The position numbers and the translations under genes are program-made. The notes under the pieces are model-generated. The model saw nothing but the letters and a program-made list of their open reading frames with translations. It ran no database searches and was not told where the DNA came from. Below, one piece after another: positions 10,175 to 17,030 of a stretch of DNA of 39,184 nt; position 1 is the first letter of the stretch, and each line of letters starts with the position of its first letter. The DNA lies in the NCBI GenBank assembly GCA_025054655.1, contig JANWZL010000109.1:1-39184 (forward strand), in the 5' to 3' direction. The DNA is from Thiobacillaceae bacterium (lineage in GTDB: Bacteria; Pseudomonadota; Gammaproteobacteria; Burkholderiales; Thiobacillaceae).

Positions 10175-10747
10175 ATGTACGCCCTGGCCGAGCCACAGAT
10201 CACCCGCCACCGCCTCAGTGTGGAGGACTATCACCGCATGGCCGCGGCCGGCATCCTGCACGAGGACGACCGGGTCGAGCTGATCGAGGGGGAGATTATC
10301 GATATGGCACCGGCAAGCAGCTGGCATGCTGGCACGGTGGCGTGGTTGACACGTCTATTGCACGATGCGGTGGGGCAAAGCGCCATCGTCTCGGTGCAAA
10401 ACCCCGTGCGCCTGGACCGCTACTCCGAGCCCCAACCCGACCTCGCCCTCCTGCGCCCGCGCGAGGATTATTACACCCGCAGCCATCCCGGCCCCGGCGA
10501 TGTCCTGCTCATCGTCGAGGTCGCCCAATCGAGCCTGGCCTACGACCTGAAGCTGAAGGTCCCGCTCTACGCCCGTCATGGCATACCCGAGGTGTGGGTG
10601 TGGGACGTCGATACGGGTACCGTGCACGTCTGTCGCAACCCCGAAGGCGGTGTCTACCGGGAGATCGAGCCCCACACCGGGGCGTGTAGTTTGAGCCCCT
10701 TGCTGCTCCCCGGGATCAGCATAACAGTACAGCCCATCGCCCCATGA
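10175..10747 (+). CDS. Uma2 family protein (PD-(D/E)XK nuclease fold)
   Basis: The 190-residue product belongs to Uma2 (DUF820), a restriction-endonuclease-like fold abundant in some bacteria and of unknown cellular role. Seen here: the N-terminal LSVEDYHRMAAAG, EDDRVELIEGEIIDM, the conserved EPQPDLALL (Asp of the fold) and LLIVEVAQSSLAYDLKLK (Glu and Lys). The ATG at 10175 was chosen; a GTG at 10139 would add 12 residues but is less like family starts. Its stop overlaps the next ATG (ATGA at 10744), so the cysteine-rich protein is probably translated with it. A second Uma2 gene is at 37857. Confidence 0.85.
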   Translation: MYALAEPQITRHRLSVEDYHRMAAAGILHEDDRVELIEGEIIDMAPASSWHAGTVAWLTRLLHDAVGQSAIVSVQNPVRLDRYSEPQPDLALLRPREDYYTRSHPGPGDVLLIVEVAQSSLAYDLKLKVPLYARHGIPEVWVWDVDTGTVHVCRNPEGGVYREIEPHTGACSLSPLLLPGISITVQPIAP

Positions 10748-11037
10748 AGCCACTCCATTCCTTGGTCTGCCTCCTGCTGGCCGGCGGTCTGTCGCTGTCG
10801 GCTCACGCCCTTGCCGACGAACGCCTGCCAGCGCAGCACGAGCCGCTCACACCCACCGTCGTGTGCACCCGTGAAGCCTCCGCTGCGCCACGGCTCGCCC
10901 AGGGTCTGCCGCTCGCCTGCTGCAAGGACCACAAGGGCATCTGCGGCTGCCGCGCGGGCAAGCTGGTGTGCTGCGACGGCACGGTGAGCAAAGACCCGGC
11001 CTGCACCTGCCACGCCGACGCCGGCATCGATCTCTGA
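10744..11037 (+). CDS. Small secreted cysteine-rich protein
   Basis: The 97-residue product has a signal peptide (1 to about 22-24, MKPLHSLVCLLLAGG..., with AHALA as a plausible cleavage site). The mature part holds nine cysteines: C41, C59-C60, C67, C69, C76-C77, C87 and C89, arranged as CCKDHKGICGC, VCCDGT and ACTC. I recall similar small CCDGT-containing secreted proteins in proteobacteria, but no established function. The pattern suggests disulfides or metal binding in the periplasm. It overlaps the Uma2 stop by 4 bases. No terminator is evident in the 63 bases before the converging cyclase gene. Confidence 0.8.
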   Translation: MKPLHSLVCLLLAGGLSLSAHALADERLPAQHEPLTPTVVCTREASAAPRLAQGLPLACCKDHKGICGCRAGKLVCCDGTVSKDPACTCHADAGIDL

Positions 11038-11100
11038 GGCCGCAGCGGCTCAGTGCCGCGCATGCCGCCAGGGCTTGCAACGGCGGCTCGGTCGCGGCGT

Positions 11101-12825
11101 TCACCGCGCCGACATGTCCCACACCCCGTCCCAATCGGCCGCTGGCGGTGCGCGCCGAAGATGGGCGATGCGCTCCAGCATCACGGCGGCGGGCTGGTCG
11201 TCGGCATCGAGGCGCAGGCACTCGCGGAAGGCGGCCTCGGCCTCATCCCACTCGCGTGCGCGGTAGGCCGCTAGCCCCCGCGCATAGGCCTCGACACGCG
11301 CCAACGTGTCGGCCTTAAGCTCACCGCTGCGGCCCACGAGCTCGTACACGTGCTCCGGTTCAGAGCGGCCGGCCACGCGCAGGCGGTCCAGTTCGCGGAA
11401 GACGAAGGCTTCTGCGGCCCTGTCGCGCGTGGCTTGCGCCACCAGGATGCGGCTGCCGTAGAGCTTGTTGGCCTGTTCCAGGCGGGCGGCGAGGTTCACC
11501 GTGTCGCCGATGACCGTATAGCCGCGCGCGGTAGGCGAGCCGATGGCGCCCATCACCACCTCGCCGGTGGCGATGCCCATACGCGCGACCAGCTGCGGCA
11601 GCCCGCGGCGCACGCCGAGGATGGCGGGCAGTTCGTGCGCGAGCGCCTGCAGGCGCGCCTGCTGTTCCAAGGCGGCGGCACAGCACAGCCGTGCATGTTC
11701 CTGCTCGGAGGTGAAGGGTGGGCCCCAGAAGGCCATCACCGCATCGCCGATGTATTTGTCGATGATGCCCTGCTGCGCGCGGATCACCTCGGCCATGCCG
11801 CCGAAATAACGGTTGAGCAGACGCACCGTGGCATCCGGCGTGAGCCCTTCGCACAGGCGCGTGAAGCCGGCCAGATCGGAGAAGAACACGGTCATCACCT
11901 GCTGCTGGCCGCCCTCGGTGGGCAGCCGGTTGTCCAGCAGGCCCTGCACGATGCGCGGATCGACGTAGCGGCCGAAGGTTTCACGGATGCGCTCCTTCTC
12001 TTTCAGGCCCAGCACCATGTGGTTGAAGGCCTCGGCGAGTTCCGCCAGCTCGTCGCGCGTGCGCACTTGAATCTCGACGTCCAGCTCACCCTGCTCCACC
12101 TTGTGCGTGCCGCTCAATAGCCGGCGTATGGGCTCGACCAGGGCGCGGCTGACGGCCCAGGCGAAGATCAGGCCCAAGGCGGTGGCAATCGCGGTGATGA
12201 TCCAGGTGAGCCTGACCGCCCGCGCCTCCTCGCGCTTGGCGCGCGCGGCGGTGTCCCGGGTGAGCCCGTTGATGGTCTCCAGGGCCTGGCCGATCTCGAC
12301 GTCCACCGCGTCCTTGGCGCGGGCGAGCGCGGCGCGCACCACCTGCTGCGAGCGCGGGTTGCCCTGCTCGGCCTCGAGCTGGTATTCGCGAAAGCTGGCG
12401 TGGAAACGCTGACGTGCGGTCTGGATGGCGGTGAGCTGGCGCGCGAGCAGGGCCAGGGACACGGCGGCATGCTCGCCCGGCGGGCGGGCGCGCGCCTCGT
12501 CCGTCAGCCGCACGGAGGCATCGAGCACCTGGTCGGCGTTGATACCGCGCAGGTCGAAGGCCTGCGATTCGCGCGCCAGGAACTCGGCATCCGCCCGCGC
12601 CGCCTGCAGGCCGGCGATGATGCGCTCGGCATGCACCAGCTGCTGACGCACCAGGATCTCCACGCTGGCCACCCGCTCGTTGAGCGGCAGGTAGTAGTCC
12701 GACAGCGCCCGCACGTGGGTATGCAGAGTGCGCAGGTTCATCACCGACAGCCAGGTCACCACCACCATGAGCAGCAGCAACACCAAGGTGATGGCGAAGA
12801 TCTTCAGGCGTATCGGCCGACGCAT
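11101..12825 (-). CDS. Membrane class III adenylate/guanylate cyclase with HAMP and TPR
   Basis: The 574-residue protein has TM1 (9-29), a periplasmic helical sensor of about 175 residues, TM2 (207-226), a HAMP linker (about 227-279), a cyclase domain (about 305-490) and a TPR-like tail (about 510-545). Catalytic residues are all visible: metal ligands Asp317 (FFSDLAGFT) and Asp361, purine-binding Lys357 (DKYIGD) and Asp441 (VIGDTVN), and transition-state Asn444 and Arg448. The Lys/Asp pair favours ATP, so cAMP is the likely product. The sensed signal is unknown. The ATG at 12825 has GGGAGG 5 bases upstream; the frame extends further but overlaps the phosphatase gene. The gap to that gene is 11 bases, suggesting cotranscription. 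Confidence 0.93.
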   Translation of the reverse strand: MRRPIRLKIFAITLVLLLLMVVVTWLSVMNLRTLHTHVRALSDYYLPLNERVASVEILVRQQLVHAERIIAGLQAARADAEFLARESQAFDLRGINADQVLDASVRLTDEARARPPGEHAAVSLALLARQLTAIQTARQRFHASFREYQLEAEQGNPRSQQVVRAALARAKDAVDVEIGQALETINGLTRDTAARAKREEARAVRLTWIITAIATALGLIFAWAVSRALVEPIRRLLSGTHKVEQGELDVEIQVRTRDELAELAEAFNHMVLGLKEKERIRETFGRYVDPRIVQGLLDNRLPTEGGQQQVMTVFFSDLAGFTRLCEGLTPDATVRLLNRYFGGMAEVIRAQQGIIDKYIGDAVMAFWGPPFTSEQEHARLCCAAALEQQARLQALAHELPAILGVRRGLPQLVARMGIATGEVVMGAIGSPTARGYTVIGDTVNLAARLEQANKLYGSRILVAQATRDRAAEAFVFRELDRLRVAGRSEPEHVYELVGRSGELKADTLARVEAYARGLAAYRAREWDEAEAAFRECLRLDADDQPAAVMLERIAHLRRAPPAADWDGVWDMSAR

Positions 12826-12836
12826 GTAGCCTCCCC

Positions 12837-13469
12837 CTATTCCGGTGTCTCCGTGAGCACCTGGTGTAGATGGTGCCGGTCGGCCCATTTCTCCAGGTGC
12901 CAGCCGTGCTCGTCGAAATGGAACCAGTTCAAGGCGCAGTTGGGGATGACGAAATCGCGCGGGGTGTCGAGCGGCCGGCCGGTGGCGCGGCGGTAGAGCA
13001 CGTCCAGCACCCCGGCGTGGCACACGGCGCACAAGGTCTGTCCGGCATGGTGGCGCACCATCCATTCGATGCCCTCCACCACGCGCGCGGCGAAGGCGCG
13101 CAGGGACTCGCCGGTCTCAAAGTCGTAGTCGAGGTCGCGCGCCTGATACAAGGCATGCGCCTGCGGGTATTTCACCGCCGCCTCGGCGGCGGTCAGCCCT
13201 TGAAAGATGCCGTAATGCCGCTCGCGGATGAGCGGCAGCGGCCGCACCTCCAGCCCCTCGCGCTCGGCGACGGCGCGCGCGGTGTCCATGGCGCGGCTGA
13301 GATCGCTGCTGTAGATGAGGGCAAAGCGGTGGTGCGCGGCGTTGTAGGCCATGGCCAGGGCCTGGGCGCGGCCAGTGGCGTTCAACGGGATGTCGAGCTG
13401 GCCCTGGATGCGCCGCTGTACGTTCCAATCGGTCTCGCCGTGGCGGATGATGCAGATGCGGGTGATCAT
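12837..13469 (-). CDS. Histidine phosphatase family protein (GpmB/CobC-like)
   Basis: The 210-residue protein has the phosphohistidine motif IRHGETDWN (His10), the SDLSRAMDTA segment, the RERHYGIFQG segment with the acid residue, and the second histidine in CAVCHAGV. This is the two-histidine phosphatase superfamily, close to GpmB-like and alpha-ribazole phosphatase-like members. The substrate cannot be assigned from the sequence. The ATG at 13469 (MITRICIIRHGE) fits the family; an upstream alternative at 13493 would add 8 unconserved residues. The cyclase gene follows 11 bases downstream on the same strand. Confidence 0.88.
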   Translation of the reverse strand: MITRICIIRHGETDWNVQRRIQGQLDIPLNATGRAQALAMAYNAAHHRFALIYSSDLSRAMDTARAVAEREGLEVRPLPLIRERHYGIFQGLTAAEAAVKYPQAHALYQARDLDYDFETGESLRAFAARVVEGIEWMVRHHAGQTLCAVCHAGVLDVLYRRATGRPLDTPRDFVIPNCALNWFHFDEHGWHLEKWADRHHLHQVLTETPE

Positions 13470-13527
13470 GATTGCGCTCGGCCCGGACCGCAAGCCGGCC
13501 CCGCGGGTCGGCCTGTGGCCAGGTTAG

Positions 13528-13541
13528 CTAGGTTGTGCTAG
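13528..13541. promoter_or_regulatory. Possible operator of the second toxin-antitoxin pair
   Basis: CTAG-GTTGTG-CTAG lies about 38 bases before the second antitoxin start. The 4-bp half-sites and 6-base spacer echo the core of the first pair's repeat (CTAA-N6-TTAG). Each flank is embedded in GCTAGG, repeated 10 bases apart. A role as antitoxin binding site is inference only. Confidence 0.3.
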
Positions 13542-13578
13542 GCTTGCTTTTTGTATGTCATTTGTGCAGGAAGCCGCC

Positions 13579-13818
13579 ATGCAAGTCAACATGCACGAGG
13601 CCAAGAGCCAGTTGTCGCGGCTGGTGCGCGCCGCCCTTGCCGGCGAGGAGGTCATCATCGCCCAACACGGTGTGCCTGTCGTGCGCCTGGTCCCGGTGCC
13701 CAGGACGGTACGCACGGGCGGTTGGGGGTGTCTCGATTTGGATCCTGCCGCGGTCGACGCCGCCTTCACGCCCGAGGTCGAGGCAGCAGTAGCGGCACAG
13801 TTCACCAGCGTGGATTGA
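13579..13818 (+). CDS. Phd/YefM-type antitoxin, second pair
   Basis: The 79-residue product begins MQVNMHEAKSQLSRLVRAAL, followed by GEEVIIAQHGVPVVRLVPVP, the Phd/YefM N-terminal fold. It is clearly related to the antitoxin at 7651 in the N-terminal half but has a different toxin-binding tail (DLDPAAVDAAFTPEVE). That difference suggests separate partner specificity. The ATG at 13579 follows AGGA; an in-frame ATG at 13555 would add 8 residues. The stop shares one base with the toxin start (TGATG), which favours coupled translation. Confidence 0.9.
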   Translation: MQVNMHEAKSQLSRLVRAALAGEEVIIAQHGVPVVRLVPVPRTVRTGGWGCLDLDPAAVDAAFTPEVEAAVAAQFTSVD

Positions 13819-14195
13819 TGGCGCCCCTGTTGCTGGACACCCATGTAGCCCTATGGTGGTTCACGGCACACCCACGGCTCACCCCTCAGATGCAGGACAC
13901 CATCGCCCGCTCGCCCTGTCATCTCTCCGCCGCTTCGATCTGGGAGGTGGCGATCAAGCATCGGCTCGGCAAGCTGACGGTGGCCCCGCACACGCTGATC
14001 GAGCTGGCGCAGGCCGCGAACATGCACTGCCTGTCGGTCACTGCTGAGCATTGCGCCGCCACCGCCGAGCTGCCGCTCCTGCACGGCGACCCCTTTGATC
14101 GCCTGCTAATCGCCCAGGCCCGTATCGAGCGGCTTCGGCTGTTGACCTGTGATGCGGCGTTGAGCGGGTACGGCGGTGACATACAGGTCGTTTGA
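13818..14195 (+). CDS. VapC-type PIN-domain toxin, second pair
   Basis: The 125-residue PIN-domain protein belongs to the same Sll0205-like group as the toxin at 7892. The acidic set is intact: Asp7 in LLLDTHVALWW, Glu43 in SIWEVAIK, DPFDRLLIAQA (Asp91, Asp94) and Asp112 in LTCDAAL. It is predicted to cleave RNA when freed from its antitoxin. It starts in the antitoxin stop (TGATG) and ends 15 bases before ettA, so it may be cotranscribed with this translation factor, although ettA has its own ribosome site. Confidence 0.9.
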   Translation: MAPLLLDTHVALWWFTAHPRLTPQMQDTIARSPCHLSAASIWEVAIKHRLGKLTVAPHTLIELAQAANMHCLSVTAEHCAATAELPLLHGDPFDRLLIAQARIERLRLLTCDAALSGYGGDIQVV

Positions 14196-14210
14196 TCATC
14201 GAGGTAGACC

Positions 14211-15875
14211 ATGGCCCAATACGTCATGTCCATGCTCCGCGTGAGCAAGACCGTGCCGCCCAAGCGGCAGATCATCAAGGATATCTCGCTGTCCTTTTTC
14301 CCCGGCGCCAAGATCGGTCTGCTGGGCTTGAATGGCGCCGGCAAGTCCACCGTGCTGCGCATCATGGCCGGGGTGGATAAGGAATTCGAGGGCGAGGTGC
14401 AATGGCAGCCGGGCATCCGCATCGGCTATCTGCCGCAGGAGCCACAGCTCGATCCCGACAAGACCGTGCGCGAGGAGGTGGAGTCGGGTCTGGGCGAGGT
14501 GATCGAGGCGCGCCGCCGGCTGGAGGAGATCTACGCCGCCTATGCCGAGCCGGACGCCGACTTCGACCGACTGGCCGAGGAGCAGGCGCGACTGGAGGCC
14601 ATCCTCGCTGCGGCCGGCAGCGACATCGACAACCAGCTGGAGATCGCCGCCGATGCGCTGCGGCTGCCGCCCTGGGAGGCGAAGATCGCCCATCTGTCCG
14701 GCGGAGAGAGGCGGCGTGTGGCGCTGTGCAAACTGCTGCTGTCCAAGCCCGACATGCTCTTGCTGGACGAGCCCACCAACCACCTGGACGCGGAATCGGT
14801 GGAGTGGTTGGAGCAATACCTGACCCGCTTTCCCGGCACGGTGGTGGCGGTCACCCACGACCGCTATTTCCTCGACAACGCCGCCGAGTGGATTCTGGAG
14901 CTCGACCGCGGCCAGGGCATCCCCTGGAAGGGCAATTACTCTTCCTGGCTAGAGCAGAAGGAGGCGCGCCTGGAGCAGGAGCAAAAGCAGATCGACGCGC
15001 ACATGAAGGCCATGAAACGCGAGCTGGAGTGGGTGCGCGCGAACCCCAAGGCGCGCCAGGCCAAGGCCAAGGCCAGGCTCAATCGCTACGAGGAGCTGGC
15101 CAGCTTCGAGTACCAGAAACGCAACGAGACGCAAGAGATCTTCATCCCGCCGGGCGAACGCCTGGGCGACAAGGTGATCGAGTTCCACCACGTCAGCAAG
15201 GGGTATGGCGATCGGCTGCTGATCGACGATCTGTCGTTCAGCGTTCCGCCGGGGGCCATCGTCGGCATCATCGGCCCCAACGGGGCGGGCAAGTCCACCC
15301 TGTTTCGCATGATCCTCGGCCAGGAACGGCCCGACAGCGGCGAGGTGATCATCGGTCCGACGGTGAAGATCGCGGCGGTGGACCAGTCGCGCGAGGGGCT
15401 GCCGAACGACAAAACGGTGTTCGAGGCCATCGCCGACGGCCAGGATGTCATCCGCGTGGGTCGCTTCGAGATGCCGGTGCGGGCCTACCTGGCCCGCTTC
15501 AACTTCAAGGGGGCGGATCAGGGCAAGATCGTCGGCAACCTCTCCGGCGGCGAACGCGGCCGGCTGCACCTGGCCAAGACCCTGCTCGCCGGCGGCAACG
15601 TGCTGTTGCTGGACGAGCCCTCCAACGACCTGGACGTCGAGACCCTGCGCGCGCTGGAGGATGCCCTGCTGGAATTCGCCGGCAGTGCCCTCGTCATCAG
15701 CCACGACCGCTGGTTCCTCGACCGCATCTGCACCCACATCCTCGCTGCCGAGGGCGATTCGCAGTGGACCTTCTTCGCCGGCAACTACCAGGAATACGAG
15801 GCGGACAAGCGCCGCCGGCTGGGTGAGGAAGGGGCGCGGCCCCGCCGCATCCGCTACAAGCCCATCAGCCGGTGA
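14211..15875 (+). CDS. ettA: Energy-dependent translational throttle protein (ABC-F)
   Basis: EttA is a soluble ABC-F ATPase that binds the ribosomal exit (E) site and gates early elongation according to ATP/ADP. The 554 residues match E. coli EttA (555). Two ATPase domains are complete: Walker A GLNGAGKST and GPNGAGKST, signatures LSGGERRR and LSGGERGR, and Walker B LLLDEPTNHLD and LLLDEPSNDLD. Between them lie the charged linker (about 245-305, KQIDAHMKAMKRELEWVR) and the family-typical NRYEELASFEYQKRNET. The ATG at 14211 follows GAGGT. The stop overlaps the GTG of the next gene by 4 bases. The preceding toxin-antitoxin pair is on the same strand. Confidence 0.96.
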   Translation: MAQYVMSMLRVSKTVPPKRQIIKDISLSFFPGAKIGLLGLNGAGKSTVLRIMAGVDKEFEGEVQWQPGIRIGYLPQEPQLDPDKTVREEVESGLGEVIEARRRLEEIYAAYAEPDADFDRLAEEQARLEAILAAAGSDIDNQLEIAADALRLPPWEAKIAHLSGGERRRVALCKLLLSKPDMLLLDEPTNHLDAESVEWLEQYLTRFPGTVVAVTHDRYFLDNAAEWILELDRGQGIPWKGNYSSWLEQKEARLEQEQKQIDAHMKAMKRELEWVRANPKARQAKAKARLNRYEELASFEYQKRNETQEIFIPPGERLGDKVIEFHHVSKGYGDRLLIDDLSFSVPPGAIVGIIGPNGAGKSTLFRMILGQERPDSGEVIIGPTVKIAAVDQSREGLPNDKTVFEAIADGQDVIRVGRFEMPVRAYLARFNFKGADQGKIVGNLSGGERGRLHLAKTLLAGGNVLLLDEPSNDLDVETLRALEDALLEFAGSALVISHDRWFLDRICTHILAAEGDSQWTFFAGNYQEYEADKRRRLGEEGARPRRIRYKPISR

Positions 15876-16432
15876 GCACTGCCGCCGATCCCGCCGGTGG
15901 CGGGCGCTGGGCTTGGTTGCGATGGGCGATCACCGCCGCTCTGGCGGCGAATATCGTCCTGTTCGCCGAATATGGGCGGCTGTCGGAGACGATCGACACC
16001 TTGGCCTGGTTCGTCCTGCTCGTGCTGTATCTGGTCGAGAGCGAGGCGAAAGCGCAGCTGAGCGCACGGGTGCGCGAGGGCCTGCGGCTGCTGCGGCTGC
16101 CGGCGGGGGCCCTGGTGGTATGGGCGGCTGTAGCCTATGTGCTGGAGCGGGAATGGCTGGATGCGGCCAACGCCTGGCTGTGGCTGGCGGTGGTGGCCCT
16201 GCTGGAGCTGGCGCTGCGTTGGCCGACGTGGGTGGCCAGGAACCGCGCCGGCTATGTGAGGGCGGTGACGGCGGTATACGGGGGGCTGTTCGCCTTCGCC
16301 CTCGCCTGGCTCCTGCAGGGCGAATGGCTGGATGCCTGGGATGCGGCCCTGTGGCTGGCGGCCTTTTTCCTGATCGAACTCGACCTGCTTGGCCGCAGGC
16401 CGGCAGCGGTCACGGCGCCTCGATCTTGCTGA
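15872..16432 (+). CDS. Small multi-pass membrane protein of unknown function
   Basis: The 186-residue product starts at a GTG inside the ettA stop (GTGA), so it is probably translationally coupled to ettA. Five or six hydrophobic segments alternate with short charged loops: WAITAALAANIVLFAEY, LAWFVLLVLYLV, GALVVWAAVAYVL, WLWLAVVALLELAL, VYGGLFAFALAWLL and ALWLAAFFLIELDLL. The repeats EREWLDAANAWLWLA and QGEWLDAWDAALWLA suggest an internal duplication of two halves. I do not recognise a named family. Its last 23 bases overlap the converging gene at 16410. Confidence 0.7.
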   Translation: MSTAADPAGGGRWAWLRWAITAALAANIVLFAEYGRLSETIDTLAWFVLLVLYLVESEAKAQLSARVREGLRLLRLPAGALVVWAAVAYVLEREWLDAANAWLWLAVVALLELALRWPTWVARNRAGYVRAVTAVYGGLFAFALAWLLQGEWLDAWDAALWLAAFFLIELDLLGRRPAAVTAPRSC

Positions 16433-16889
16433 CCGGTGGCCACGGCCATAGTTGCGGCAGTCGCGGCCATTGCGGCGGCTGCAGCAGCGTGGGCAGCGGC
16501 GGCAGCCGCTCGTGCACGAAGCGGCGCAGGTCGCGTTCGATGTCCTGCAGGGCCTGCTGCATGAGGGACTCGCCCTCGATCTTCACCCGGCTCTCCAACA
16601 CGGCGAGCTTGAAGGCCAGATCCGGCGGCAGGCTGGCGTTCTGGGTCCCGAGCAGGGCATCCCAGGCGGCGGCCCACAGGAAGCGGGTCAGCTCGGCTAG
16701 GTCGGCCGGGGTGAGATAGCGCGCGAGCCGCTGCAGCGCGGCGCTAACGTCCAGGCGCACGGCGCTAGGCGGCACCTGATCCGCCACCGGCGCGGGCTGC
16801 GGTGGCGGTTCTGCGGCCGCGGCCCGCCCCACCACCACGGCCCCAACCAAGCCCAGCACGAGGCATACGGCTCGCACATCCCTCGCCAT
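16410..16889 (-). CDS. Secreted protein of unknown function
   Basis: The 159-residue product has a signal peptide (about 1-26, ending GRAAAAE), then a Pro-rich stretch, a helical middle (about 48-130) and a Pro/Trp-rich end (QPPQWPRLPQLWPWPP). The middle holds LTPADLAELTRFLWAAAWDALLG and the amphipathic LAFKLAVLESRVKIEGESLM. I do not recognise a family. The ATG at 16889 is preceded by GGGGGTGAG; a GTG at 16892 is also possible. It converges with and overlaps the membrane gene by 23 bases and diverges from the MMPL gene. Confidence 0.6.
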   Translation of the reverse strand: MARDVRAVCLVLGLVGAVVVGRAAAAEPPPQPAPVADQVPPSAVRLDVSAALQRLARYLTPADLAELTRFLWAAAWDALLGTQNASLPPDLAFKLAVLESRVKIEGESLMQQALQDIERDLRRFVHERLPPLPTLLQPPQWPRLPQLWPWPPVSKIEAP

Positions 16890-17030
16890 CACTCACCCCC
16901 GACGATGTTCCGCTCCCGTTTGAGACTTCGTCCAGTCTAGCCAGTTCCGGCGAACTCGGCTATCGTTTTCCCCTCGCCCGGGCTGCCCGCGCAACCGGCA
17001 CCCTCATCCCAGGCACCCGCCATACCCACC

